DNA of 19,327 bases from Thermoplasmatota archaeon (GTDB taxonomy: Archaea; Thermoplasmatota; Thermoplasmata; Thermoplasmatales; GCA-001856825): assembly GCA_023379555.1 (NCBI GenBank), contig JAMCQR010000066.1, forward strand, positions 1 to 19,327. The letters run 5' to 3'. This document shows, piece after piece, positions 8,658 through 16,433 of this stretch. The first letter of the stretch is position 1; each line of letters starts with the position of its first letter. The notes beneath the pieces are model-generated. The model did not search any database. It was not told where the DNA came from and saw nothing but the letters and a program-made list of their open reading frames with translations. Made by a program: the position numbers and the translations under genes.

Positions 8658-8669
8658 CCCCGCAAGGGG
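8658..8669. other. Short stem-loop after the uridylyltransferase gene
   Basis: CCCC-GCAA-GGGG forms a compact four-pair hairpin 34-45 bases beyond the stop of the leftward uridylyltransferase gene. It is not followed by a T-run on the minus strand, so it is not a clear terminator. Its position between a gene end and an internal promoter makes a role in transcript punctuation possible. The remainder of 8447-8702 shows no convincing gene. Confidence 0.2.
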
Positions 8670-8702
8670 TCTTCTTCGTTATGCTTCAAATCGATATTAA
8701 AA

Positions 8703-9524
8703 CTAAAGTATTCCGCTAAACAGGTTGCTAAACCTTTTGTCCTTTTTTGCAAATTCTAGAAATGTAGCGACCCAAGATTCCTTCGTCCCGATGTCATATC
8801 TCTTCCCATTCAACAAAGAAGCTATCATTCCTCTTTCTTTGCATATAACGTTCAGTGCATCTGCAAGCTGAAATTCCCCGTCCTTTCCTGGTTCAATGGA
8901 GTTTAGAACGTCGAAAATACTTGGTTCTAGAACGTAAATTCCAGTTACACCCAGGTTGCTAGGTGCCTCTTCTGATCCTGGTTTTTCTATAATTCTAGAT
9001 ACTGTGAAAAGTTGGGTGGAAATAGGCACAGCATCTATAATACCGTAATCGGAAATTTTATTCTCCGCGACCCTTTCAACTGTAATACAAGGAACTTCAT
9101 TCCCGTAATAACAATCCAACAAACTAGATGTGGCTGTTCTGCCTTCTGTCCTGTATATAGTGTCTCCGAGCAGAACAACAAACGGCTCGTCAGAGACAAA
9201 CTTATTTGCGTATCGAATTGCGTCTGCTAATCCCTTTTGCTCTTTTTGCCTGATAAAGTATATGTCCGGTAGGTTGTTTAATCCGTAACGATCCATCTCC
9301 TCATCAAGTCGATGTTTATCAAAGTAATTGATTATAGCATCTTTACCGTAACCAACTATTATCAGTATTTCATCCAGTCCGGAATTTACAGCCTCCTCGA
9401 CGACATAATGTATTACAGGTTTGTCCAATACCGGCAGCATTTCCTTCGGCTGAGCCCTGGTAAGCGGATAAAACCTCTTCCCAGTACCAGCGGCAGGAAT
9501 TACAGCCTTTCTTATCCTGTCCAT
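8703..9524 (-). CDS. galU: UTP-glucose-1-phosphate uridylyltransferase
   Basis: A 273-residue nucleotidyltransferase that makes UDP-glucose and pyrophosphate from UTP and glucose-1-phosphate. The N-terminal signature KAVIPAAGTGKRFYPLTR is followed by PKEMLPVLDKPVIHYVVEEA, as in GalU. Further hallmarks are VVLLGDTIY (base and metal binding), IIEKPGSEEAPSNLGVTGIYVL and a GEFQLADAL segment. A related thymidylyl- or other nucleotidyltransferase is possible, but the direct link to a UDP-glucose dehydrogenase supports GalU. ATG 9524 is preferred over an upstream TTG at 9539. It overlaps the dehydrogenase gene by 13 bases, so the two are translationally coupled. Cytoplasmic. Confidence 0.88.
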   Translation of the reverse strand: MDRIRKAVIPAAGTGKRFYPLTRAQPKEMLPVLDKPVIHYVVEEAVNSGLDEILIIVGYGKDAIINYFDKHRLDEEMDRYGLNNLPDIYFIRQKEQKGLADAIRYANKFVSDEPFVVLLGDTIYRTEGRTATSSLLDCYYGNEVPCITVERVAENKISDYGIIDAVPISTQLFTVSRIIEKPGSEEAPSNLGVTGIYVLEPSIFDVLNSIEPGKDGEFQLADALNVICKERGMIASLLNGKRYDIGTKESWVATFLEFAKKDKRFSNLFSGIL

Positions 9525-10717
9525 GTGCCGACACTCCAAAGAGCTGTTCGCTCACGAGAACGTAAGAGACGTCTCAAATCAAACACAGGTTTAGTAAACC
9601 TTACATTCTCAAGGTCCCTAAATTCATCCCACTCCGTTGCTATGATTAAGGCGTCAGAATCATTGTAACAGTCCCATATATTTTTACATTTGAATACTCC
9701 TTTTGGTACTTTACTGATAGCAGGATCATATACCCTGACTTCAGAACCTGCATTCACGAGTTCCTTGACTAGCAACAAAGATCTGCTTTCTCTGATATCA
9801 TTTGTGTTTTCTTTAAAGGCTAGTCCAAGAATTCCAACTTTCTTCTCCTTCAGACTCCCCAGTTTTTTTTCCATAATTTCGATTACGTGGCCAATTCTCT
9901 TGCTATTTGCTCTCATTGCTCCTCTAATAATATTTAGATCAACGCCCAGATCACTTGCAAATCCGCAGAGGGCAGAAGTGTCCTTCGGTAGGCAAGACCC
10001 ACCATACCCTAATCCCGCTTTTAGAAAATATGGAGAGATTCGTTTATCGTAACCCATTCCTTTGGCTACAACTTCCACTTCTGCTCCTTGTATCTTTTCG
10101 CACAGATTTGAAATTTCATTAATAAAGGATATTTTCGTTGCTAGAAAGGCATTACTTGCGTATTTAATGAGCTCAGCGTTTTCTGTTGTAGTTTTTACTA
10201 TTGGTGCACCTGTAAATGACCAGATTTTCTCAATCAATTCTGTGTTTTTCCCTCCAATTACAATCCTGTCTGGATGAAGGCTGTCAGATATTGCTGTTCC
10301 TTCCCTTAAAAATTCTGGATTAGAAATAACGTTGTTTGCCACTCTTTCAGAAATCTTCTTTGCAGTTCCTGGAACTACTGTGCTCTTTATAACAATATCC
10401 TCTTTGTTTACCTGAGAAATCGAGTCTGTTGCACTATAAATATAACGTAGATCTATCCTCCCTCTCTTAGTAGGAGTGGGAACCGATATAAAACTCAATT
10501 CCACGTCGTTCAAAGAAGAAAAATCGTCAGAGAATTTCGGCTTTCCACGCTTAAAGTAATAATCCAGTTTAGGTTCATAAATTGGAACGAGACCGTCATT
10601 AAGCATTTTTATTTTATTCGAGTTTATGTCCACCCCTATAACCTCGTCACCCTTAACTGAAAGCACAGCTGCAGTAACTAGACCCACAAATCCTAAACCT
10701 ACAATCCCTATTTTCAT
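9512..10717 (-). CDS. ugd: UDP-glucose 6-dehydrogenase
   Basis: A 401-residue member of the UDP-glucose/GDP-mannose dehydrogenase family, oxidising UDP-glucose to UDP-glucuronate with two NAD+. It shows the NAD-binding GLGFVG (7-12), STVVPGT (112-118), NPEFLREG, a conserved Lys near 185 (AELIKYASNAF), the catalytic Cys242 in GLGYGGSCLPKD, and the C-terminal GLAFKENTNDIRESRS that closes over the nucleotide sugar. The length is normal. GDP-mannose or UDP-ManNAc could be alternative substrates, but the uridylyltransferase and decarboxylase neighbours favour UDP-glucose. Its ATG overlaps the stop of the upstream decarboxylase as ATGA. Confidence 0.92.
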   Translation of the reverse strand: MKIGIVGLGFVGLVTAAVLSVKGDEVIGVDINSNKIKMLNDGLVPIYEPKLDYYFKRGKPKFSDDFSSLNDVELSFISVPTPTKRGRIDLRYIYSATDSISQVNKEDIVIKSTVVPGTAKKISERVANNVISNPEFLREGTAISDSLHPDRIVIGGKNTELIEKIWSFTGAPIVKTTTENAELIKYASNAFLATKISFINEISNLCEKIQGAEVEVVAKGMGYDKRISPYFLKAGLGYGGSCLPKDTSALCGFASDLGVDLNIIRGAMRANSKRIGHVIEIMEKKLGSLKEKKVGILGLAFKENTNDIRESRSLLLVKELVNAGSEVRVYDPAISKVPKGVFKCKNIWDCYNDSDALIIATEWDEFRDLENVRFTKPVFDLRRLLRSRERTALWSVGTWTG

Positions 10718-11637
10718 CTATCCCTCCCAAAAAAACCAATCGTTCGTTTAAGTCCCTCTTCAAGAGAGACTTTAGGCTCCCATTTAAGCGTGGTTAGAGC
10801 CCTAGTAATGTCAGCCGCCCTTCTTCTAGGGTCGTCAGGTCTGCCATTCTTGAAAACTATGCTTGATCGACTGTTTACCAGACCTTTAATCCTTTGGGCG
10901 AGACCTGTTATAGTGATTTCCTCAGGAGATCCTATGTTGAACACCTGACCAGTGACCTTTAACATAAGCATTTTCCACGTAGCGTCGACCCAATCTTCAA
11001 CAAACAGGAAGCTTCTTGTCTGCTTTCCGTCTCCGAGGACAGTAATGTCTTCATTATTCAATGCTTGAATTATGAAGCGTGGAATTACTCTTCCATATGG
11101 ACCGTCCTCTCGAATCCCCGGGCCGTACACATTAAAGGGTCTTTGAATCCTGACATCCAGGCCAAACTCTCTGAAAAAAGAAAGAGAGAGGGCTTCAGAG
11201 AACCTTTTACTTTCGTCGTAGCAGGATCTAATCCCTGTAAAATTGACATTGCCCCAATAATCTTCTGGAGTCGGGGTGACCTCTGCGCTTCCATAAGCTT
11301 CAGAAGAGGAAGTATATAAAAAGATGCCATTATTTTCTTTAGCCATTTCAAGCATTTTTAGCGTCCCCACTGAGTTTGATAGCATCGTTTCAACGGGATT
11401 TATCACATAATCTTCTGGAGAGGGTCTAGCGGCCAAGTGTACGTAAAAATCAAATCTCTTGGTAGAAGTAAAATTCTCTATTCCTGCTTTGACGAATTCA
11501 ACTTCTTTATCGAGGTTCTTTGGTTTTGTTGTACTGAGGTTGTCAACAATAGTTACTTCATATCCTTCTTTCAGTGCTCTATCCGTAAGGTAAGAACCGA
11601 GAAATCCATTTCCCCCTGATATCAGCATGTTAGACAT
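10714..11637 (-). CDS. NAD-dependent sugar-nucleotide decarboxylase/epimerase, UDP-xylose synthase-like
   Basis: A 307-residue extended short-chain dehydrogenase. NAD-binding is shown by GGNGFLGS (8-15), the catalytic pair by Y140-x3-K144 and the Ser region by SSSEAYGS (110-117). Several segments match UDP-glucuronate decarboxylases (Uxs) better than GalE-type epimerases: HLAARPSPEDY (67-77), PEDYWGNVNFTG followed by RSCYDESKR (137-145), and GDGKQTRSFLFVEDWVDA. Uxs converts UDP-glucuronate to UDP-xylose, which is exactly the product of the next gene carried one step further. An epimerase is the main alternative. It is the first gene of the leftward block, behind its own TATA box. Cytoplasmic. 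Confidence 0.82.
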   Translation of the reverse strand: MSNMLISGGNGFLGSYLTDRALKEGYEVTIVDNLSTTKPKNLDKEVEFVKAGIENFTSTKRFDFYVHLAARPSPEDYVINPVETMLSNSVGTLKMLEMAKENNGIFLYTSSSEAYGSAEVTPTPEDYWGNVNFTGIRSCYDESKRFSEALSLSFFREFGLDVRIQRPFNVYGPGIREDGPYGRVIPRFIIQALNNEDITVLGDGKQTRSFLFVEDWVDATWKMLMLKVTGQVFNIGSPEEITITGLAQRIKGLVNSRSSIVFKNGRPDDPRRRAADITRALTTLKWEPKVSLEEGLKRTIGFFGRDR

Positions 11638-11660
11638 TCAGACCGTTAGAATTCTTTTTG

Positions 11661-11669
11661 ATTTAAACT
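11661..11669 (-). promoter_or_regulatory. TATA box of the sugar-nucleotide operon
   Basis: On the minus strand AGTTTAAAT is centred 28 bases upstream of the ATG at 11637, which fits a leaderless or near-leaderless archaeal transcript starting the decarboxylase-dehydrogenase-uridylyltransferase genes. Confidence 0.5.
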
Positions 11670-11836
11670 ATTTTGTATCATTCATCCATTTGCATCAGTT
11701 GTCGCGAAAGTCAAATCCAAGAAAGAATACGCAATTTTTCATTGAATCTCGAAGCAAAATGGGCTTCTTTTTCAGTTTCGAGGAAAGCCTGATCACTGAT
11801 TTTTCATGACATCTAACAAGCCAAGTATTGTCCGAT

Positions 11837-11848
11837 AATATTTAATAC
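11837..11848 (+). promoter_or_regulatory. TATA box of the rightward GT2-like gene
   Basis: AATATTTAATAC is centred 42 bases before the GTG at 11884. The same core, AATATTTAATA, precedes the methyltransferase at 18264. A GGGAGTG tract at 11868-11874 lies about 9 bases before the start and could serve as the ribosome binding site of a short leader. The gap 11638-11883 is thus a divergent promoter region and holds no gene. Confidence 0.45.
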
Positions 11849-11883
11849 ACTCTTTTGCATTTTAATTGGGAGTGTACTAGTAG

Positions 11884-12711
11884 GTGCCTTATTTCTCGAT
11901 TGAAATAATTACAAGGGGAGAAAAAACTACAGAATCAGTACTGAAGTCAATATTTGATCAAACCTTTCAATCTTTTGAAGTTGTATGCGCAAATTCGTCT
12001 TCATACAAGGGTGTGCAAAAAGTATTGGATCAGTATTCGATAAGAATGGTAGATACAGACCCTACATATGGTACTCTAGGAGCTAGGTATGAAGCAAATC
12101 TAATATCGTCCGGGCGATATAGCATTCTGTTGGATTCCACTAGACTATTAATTCCAGAAGCCCTAGAAACGATAAAAGATGTAATGGGAGGTAATGATAT
12201 GTTGGCCATAAGAGAAGGATCAATAGGGAAAGGTTTTTGGTTCGATCAGATCAAGCTCCATAAGGAAATTTCAGAAAGTCCTAAGAATGTGCAGAAATTT
12301 CTTAAGGGTAGGTCAAGTTTCATCATTCCACGAGTATACAGAAGGGACATCATTAGAGAAGCTTTCAAGCACCTCAGGGAAGTCATACCTTCTAGGTACT
12401 TCTATACCATAAGGCATGGAGACCATCAGTTAGTTTTCGAGGAATCATCCAGACACGGAAGCAACATATCCTTTTATGATGAAAATCCACTTATCCTTCA
12501 TTTTGAGGATACAGACCTTTCTTCAATCTTTAAGAAGTATTACTATTATGGTAAGTCGCAAAAACTGATACGCGGTATGAAAGGATACAAAGTTTCAAAT
12601 ATTATGTCGTATCGAAGATCCGTCAATTTTTATGACTTTGGAAAAGAGCTTCTATGCCTTCCAATAATTTCTGTTCGGTCAGCTTCATTCTTACTTGGAC
12701 TGCTTCTATGA
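11884..12711 (+). CDS. Glycosyltransferase-like protein, GT2/GT-A type, altered metal motif
   Basis: A 275-residue protein with a GT-A N-terminus: FSIEIITRGEKTTESVLKSI, FEVVCANSSS, then GARYEANLISSGRYSILLDSTRLLIPEALE, which lines up with the usual segment holding DxD. Here that motif is DST (D84-S85-T86), so the second Asp is missing. A later histidine- and acid-rich stretch (IRHGDHQLVFEESSRHG) sits where an acceptor-site ED/E is expected. It may be a metal-independent or non-catalytic relative. The GTG start is forced by an in-frame TAG directly before it and is supported by a GGGAG tract. It lies just left of the IS cluster and reads away from the sugar-nucleotide operon. Confidence 0.7.
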   Translation: MPYFSIEIITRGEKTTESVLKSIFDQTFQSFEVVCANSSSYKGVQKVLDQYSIRMVDTDPTYGTLGARYEANLISSGRYSILLDSTRLLIPEALETIKDVMGGNDMLAIREGSIGKGFWFDQIKLHKEISESPKNVQKFLKGRSSFIIPRVYRRDIIREAFKHLREVIPSRYFYTIRHGDHQLVFEESSRHGSNISFYDENPLILHFEDTDLSSIFKKYYYYGKSQKLIRGMKGYKVSNIMSYRRSVNFYDFGKELLCLPIISVRSASFLLGLLL

Positions 12712-12918
12712 GGATAATGATCGAATTTTGACTACAATTTTAGAATCTGATTGACCAAGAGTTATTTCGCTCACCGAATATAAATAATCAACTTATATTA
12801 CTCCTTCTAAAAATTGCAAGCATGATTTTGTCATACCGATGGATGGGGTTAATGACATCTCCAAGGAGCAACCCATAACATCCACTGTGATCTGCTCCCC
12901 GGAAGACTGTAACAATTT

Positions 12919-13794
12919 TCATCGCTTTTCATTCATTTTCACCTCGAGTTTTCCGGTGTAACCCTCCCTGAATGATTGATCATTCAGGAACTTCCTCCTG
13001 AACTCCCTTAGAGGAAGATATTCAACGGAGGAATGTAGCCTCTTCTCATTGTAATCCATGAAAGCTTTCTCTATGGCAGCTGACGCTTCTCTGTAATCTT
13101 GGAATTCGTAGGGCCAGACGTAGTCTATCTTGAGTGAGCTGTGGAACGACTCAACGTTACCATTGTCCCCTGGAGTGTGTTTCTGGATGTATTCCAGGGA
13201 TATTCTCAGCAGGTTCATTGAACTCCTGAACTGCTGTGATATGTACTGAGGCCCGTGGTCTACCCTTAGTACTAAATCTTCAGGAACTCCACCATCAAAT
13301 GCTCTCAGAACAGCGTCTTCCACTGCCCTTATCGCATACCTGGACAAGCAGCTTCTGGAGTACTGGTACCCCTGCCATTCCTTCGTGAAACAGTCTTTTA
13401 TGCACATCAGGTAAGTCATTCCCTGTTCTGTGGGAAACTGGCATCACTTACATTCCCACAGCTGATCAGGCCCTGTGGGACAGAACAGATTCCTGGACTT
13501 TGTTCTGCCCTTGTGTTTGGCGTATGGAAGGGAGAGGTTCTTCTCCGTGAGAACTCTCCTAACGGCCTTCCTGTTGACCCTCGTTCCGTTGTTTCTAAGC
13601 ATAGCCCAGACTCTTCTGTAACCGTAAGTGGGTCTTTCAGATGCAGTTATGATTATCTCCTCCTCGATTTGAGGGGAGAGCCTACTGACTCTCCTCTCCT
13701 TTTCTTGGTAATAAAAGGAGGAAAGGGATATTCCAGATACTCTTGCTATCTCCCTCAATGGCATATCGCTCTTCAAATCTTCAACGACGATCAT
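12919..13794 (-). pseudogene. IS3 transposase OrfB, copy A, inactivated by an internal inversion
   Basis: The frame encodes an HTH_21 and integrase-core (rve) transposase matching the 290-residue copy at 16641-17513, but a TGA at codon 117 splits it into 116 and 166 residue pieces. At codons 115-117 the copy reads C-K-stop, where the intact copy reads T-D-I with catalytic Asp116. The change is due to a 26-base block that matches the intact copy in reverse orientation. Turning the block back restores an open frame reading WETGITYIP, with Asp116 replaced by Gly. Later catalytic residues (Asp in RVDHGPQ, Glu in NVESFH) are retained. Confidence 0.85.
13428..13461. repeat. Nine-base inverted repeat flanking an inverted segment in orfB copy A
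   Basis: CTGTGGGAA at 13428-13436 and TTCCCACAG at 13453-13461 are perfect inverted repeats around a 16-base core. Read in reverse orientation, 13432-13457 matches the equivalent part of the intact transposase at 21 of 26 bases. Read directly it matches at only about 11 of 26. The arms probably mediated the flip. Confidence 0.75.
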
Positions 13795-14069
13795 CTTGAC
13801 CCTCCTTGAAGCCTCTTTTTAAAAGCATTTATGACCAGGGTCTGCTCGCCTATCATCCTCTTCAGGTCATCTATCTCCTCTTCCCTGGATTGTGGATGTC
13901 TGCCATCAGACAGGCCTTTCTTACCGCTCTCTGTGAATTGCTCCTTCCACTTAGCAAGCTGTGTTGGGAATATTCCGTGTCTCCTGCAGATCTCTGCCTG
14001 AGTTGTGTTTTCTGTGAGTGCTTCCATGACAATCTCAAACCTCGCCTCAACTGAGTGTCTTGGTCTCAT
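13791..14069 (-). CDS. IS3 transposase OrfA, copy A
   Basis: A 92-residue helix-turn-helix protein of the IS3/IS911 OrfA type. FEIVMEALTENTTQAEICRRHG is the DNA-binding region that recognises the element's ends, and EEEIDDLKRMIGEQTLVINAFKK is the following coiled coil for multimerisation. It differs from the copy at 17510-17788 at 7 of 92 residues. Its stop overlaps the ATG of orfB as ATGA, with a GGAGGG tract directly before. It is intact, but the upstream end of the element is missing, so promoter sequences may be lost. Confidence 0.9.
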   Translation of the reverse strand: MRPRHSVEARFEIVMEALTENTTQAEICRRHGIFPTQLAKWKEQFTESGKKGLSDGRHPQSREEEIDDLKRMIGEQTLVINAFKKRLQGGSR

Positions 14070-14191
14070 GGGTAGACCTCCATGTATTCTTCCTTACTTA
14101 TGTTGGAAAGTTTCTTGATATCTAATTGTCCGATTCGCTTGCGCCCTTACTGGAGATTAAAATTCGTGGATAAACATTCTTTTGGTTGTAG

Positions 14192-15055
14192 TCATATTTT
14201 AATTGTTTTCTTATTCCACGCACCAAACTCATACTTGTCAAAAATTGGATGCAGCTCTTTGTGTTTTGACATAAAATCATGGAACGAAGTGTTCCACGAA
14301 ATATCATCAGAAGAAATTATTCCATTTTTACTCAGATGCAAAAGTGCCCACTCAAACTCAAACATCATGTTTTCGTACGAATGCTCCGAATCATGAAAAA
14401 ATAAATCCAAATTTGAATTAAGTGTTGGAAGAACCTTTGAGGATTTTCCAATTAAGAGTGTCCACGAAGATCGAAGCTCTGATGGCACGAGCCAGCCAGG
14501 TTCAAGACTTTGTGGTACATAAACAGGATCCTGAGTCCCGTCAGAATAAGCGTATCCTGTTGGAACTCTGTTTGGTAAATCGACACTTATTAGTTTTCCT
14601 TTCCCGTTCAGCTTAATGGCACGTAGAATTACATATGAGCTCACCCCCTGAGCAACGCCAGTTTCGACGATTGTGAGCGGTCTTAGGCTTCTCACAAGAG
14701 TGAAGAGCAAGGATTCCTTCACTCCAAACCATCCACCAGTGCTGGAGCGGTCAATTTCTGAGCGAGTGAAATTTCTCGAGAGTTTTTCTGTTATATCTTT
14801 ATACAATGAACGTAGAATATTAAAATCTTCTTTAGAATAGTTTCCCATCAAGTGAGATACATGGAAGTAGGTAACTAAGGGCAGAATTTCTGTATATGAA
14901 CAATTCATAACGACCGTGGAATCTCTGAAATGTATATTTATAGTATTATAACGATTTTTACTATAATGTGCCAGAAAGAGCATTACCCTAACCCAGTTAG
15001 AAACGCTCTTTCTAATGATCTTGATATAACTTATTGCCCTGCTTGATACAAGCAT
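14192..15055 (-). CDS. Class I SAM-dependent methyltransferase, CmcI/Methyltransf_24-like
   Basis: A 287-residue protein whose C-terminal two thirds form a Rossmann methyltransferase: motif I VETGVAQGVSS (130-140), the acidic strand LISVDLP (155-161), and FFHDSEHSYENM (219-230), a metal- and substrate-site pattern seen in cephalosporin hydroxylase and macrocin O-methyltransferase relatives. A sugar O-methylation in the glycan is inferred. A paralogue lies at 18264-19004 in the opposite direction and shares a 50-base identical block. A TATA-like TCTTTATTGG is centred about 31 bases upstream of the ATG. An IS5-like element begins 51 bases before the start, just beyond this box. The gene lies between the truncated IS3 copy and that element. 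Confidence 0.82.
   Translation of the reverse strand: MLVSSRAISYIKIIRKSVSNWVRVMLFLAHYSKNRYNTINIHFRDSTVVMNCSYTEILPLVTYFHVSHLMGNYSKEDFNILRSLYKDITEKLSRNFTRSEIDRSSTGGWFGVKESLLFTLVRSLRPLTIVETGVAQGVSSYVILRAIKLNGKGKLISVDLPNRVPTGYAYSDGTQDPVYVPQSLEPGWLVPSELRSSWTLLIGKSSKVLPTLNSNLDLFFHDSEHSYENMMFEFEWALLHLSKNGIISSDDISWNTSFHDFMSKHKELHPIFDKYEFGAWNKKTIKI
14354..14403. repeat. 50-base inverted repeat, left copy (within methyltransferase gene)
   Basis: Exact reverse complement of 18808-18857. Both copies lie in paralogous methyltransferase genes and encode LFFHDSEHSYENMMFEF with identical codons throughout. The flanking sequences of the two genes are clearly diverged. Confidence 0.9.
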
Positions 15056-15096
15056 TTACTTCCGATTCTAATCTTATGGACCAATAAAGAGATTGC

Positions 15097-15105
15097 TAAC
15101 CAGTG
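15097..15105 (+). repeat. 9-base target-site duplication of the IS5-like element, left copy
   Basis: TAACCAGTG directly precedes the element and is repeated at 16453-16461 directly after it. A perfect 9-base duplication at both edges of matching inverted ends fixes the element's boundaries. Confidence 0.85.
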
Positions 15106-15114
15106 TGCTCTGTT

Positions 15115-15182
15115 TAACGAATAGCCCTCAGTGTGTTAATTGATGTTCCTGTGAATTCAAATGGATTTTTGGCTATTCGTTA
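15115..15182. repeat. Subterminal inverted repeat in the IS5-like element
   Basis: TAACGAATAGCC (15115-15126) and GGCTATTCGTTA (15171-15182) are perfect 12-base inverted repeats separated by 44 bases. The first arm overlaps the terminal repeat and the second overlaps the transposase stop codon. It could be a second transposase site or a transcript-end hairpin. Confidence 0.6.
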
Positions 15183-16071
15183 CATGTTTGCGGGATCAGA
15201 CGAGTGCTTCTCCCCATAGTTCTTGATCTCATCGTACGCCCAGAATCTCTGATACCCCTCAGCCAGGAGACCCTCCTCTGATCTAGAGACCGTGTTCTCT
15301 CCAAACTTTCTTTTCACTGCAGAGAATATTCCCTCAGTACCCGGCCACCTCATTCCATAGTGGTTCAATGAGGACCATCTCTCATACCCCAGATTCTTGT
15401 ACCAATCCGCCGATGCGTTCTTCCTTATCTTTACCACGGGCTTAGCGCCAATGGAGTGGAGCTTGTTGAACATGGTAGACTGATCGTAAGCTCCATCGCC
15501 ATAGAACCTCTTGATTGTGATGCCCTTCTCCGTTATGGAGGAGATGTGTTGCAGGGCTATTGACGCTTCCGTATACCCCTTCCCTTCTATGCGTACTTCT
15601 ACACACAATAATTTCTTGTGCTTCACTTCAGCAGTGATCACGACGACGAGATGCTTCTTTCTCTTTGCATCTGGATCTCCGTACTTCATTATTCTGTACT
15701 CACCAGCATTCTTCGTTTTGAGACCTGTGCCATCTGTGGCGATTTCCGTTTCACTGAACTGAGGAAGTGATATTTCTGGCTTTGACGAGTGAATCCTTGT
15801 CCATACTGTTGAAAAATCCGGATACCTTGGGATGAGATGCATGTAGAACAACTTCCTTGTTATCCCTTCCAGTCCCCTGTAATCCACAATCTGCTTCCAT
15901 ACAGTCAACCACTTCATCATCGGTGCTGGAAACTTGAACTGCCCCCCCTTCTTTGATCTGTTTGCATTCACCACTTCGTTATTCTAGCCGCCCATTGTAT
16001 TGCTTCCAATCCTTCTTGTCCTTGAATTCTTTGTCCAATCTCTTCCCCTCTTCTTTGAAAGTACTCTGCAT
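15180..16071 (-). pseudogene. IS5-like DDE transposase, split by a frameshift near its N-terminus
   Basis: The long frame (15180-15974, GTG at 15974) carries the DDE core: Asp81 in ATDGTGLK, Asp160 in FYGDGAYDQ and Glu214 in PGTEGIFSAVKR. Upstream it is closed by TAG at 15984-15986. A separate frame from ATG 16071 encodes 30 residues (MQSTFKEEGKRLDKEF and on to WKQYNGRLE) ending in TAA at 15979-15981, and these look like the missing N-terminus. Joining them needs a +1 shift at GAA-T-AAC, giving about 294 residues. Either the gene is broken by a one-base insertion or the shift is programmed at the stop codon; the sequence cannot distinguish these. Confidence 0.75.
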
Positions 16072-16109
16072 ATACATAGTACTTATACCAAAAGGGTATT
16101 TATGTGTTT

Positions 16110-16433
16110 ATGCATAGTACCGTTATGGAAACAGCGTTGCTTATTCATGTTTGGATACCCTTCAAGAGGAAGGGTATGGAGAGGAAGGAACAGTCCAGGA
16201 TATACAGGATGCTCTACGGATACAACTCCTCGAGCAAGTACGGCAAGTACCACTACACGAGAAAGGGTCTCCTTGACACCATTCCGTCAATAAGGTACGA
16301 GGACGGAAACTTCATGATACCGGCGAGGAAGAAGAACAAGGTGATCAACTTCCTCGAAGAGAACAACGCATCCTACAGGCTGTGGAGGGTCATCCCAGGA
16401 CAGGACGAGCTGGAGAAACTAAAGACGAACTGA
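16110..16433 (+). CDS. Small basic protein of unknown function carried by the IS5-like element
   Basis: A 107-residue protein that I do not recognise. It is rich in Lys and Arg, with hydrophobic strands near TALLIHVWIPF, NFMIPARKK and SYRLWRVIP, and helices near RKEQSRIYRMLYGY and KKNKVINFLEENN. That beta-alpha-beta-beta-alpha-beta order would fit a ferredoxin-like fold, the topology also of Cas2 and IS200-type transposases; this is inference from pattern only. It lies between the transposase start and the right end of the element, divergent from the transposase. ATG 16110 is chosen because CTTATACC at 16082-16089 lies about 25 bases upstream; GTG 16104 and ATG 16125 are alternatives. Its codons are richer in G and C than those of the glycan genes. 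Confidence 0.65.
   Translation: MHSTVMETALLIHVWIPFKRKGMERKEQSRIYRMLYGYNSSSKYGKYHYTRKGLLDTIPSIRYEDGNFMIPARKKNKVINFLEENNASYRLWRVIPGQDELEKLKTN

Larger units (their letters stand above)
12888..14101 (-). mobile_element. IS3-family insertion sequence, copy A, truncated at its orfA-side end
   Basis: From 12888 to 14101 this matches the intact copy at 16607-17820 with no net length difference (both stretches are 1214 bases). The right end TGATCTGCTCCCCGG is present and resembles that of the intact copy. The 44 bases that form the left inverted repeat in the intact copy are absent, and unrelated sequence follows at 14102. With one end lost and orfB broken, this copy should be immobile. No target duplication can be tested. 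The 176 bases between 12711 and 12888 hold no recognisable gene. Confidence 0.8.

Noticed and set aside
9690..10277. Plus-strand frames of 71-120 codons inside the dehydrogenase gene
   Set aside because: Shadows of a well supported gene on the other strand; no recognisable domain.
12788..12924. A 44-codon minus-strand frame beginning MKIVTVFRGADHSGCYG
   Set aside because: Its start lies within the end of IS3 copy A and the rest in flanking DNA. The same IS end in copy B gives a similar N-terminus followed by unrelated residues, so it is a chance fusion.
16000..16293. A 97-codon plus-strand frame overlapping the small IS5-element gene
   Set aside because: It runs across the transposase N-terminus and the divergent promoter. 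The overlapping frame at 16110-16433 has better composition and a TATA box.
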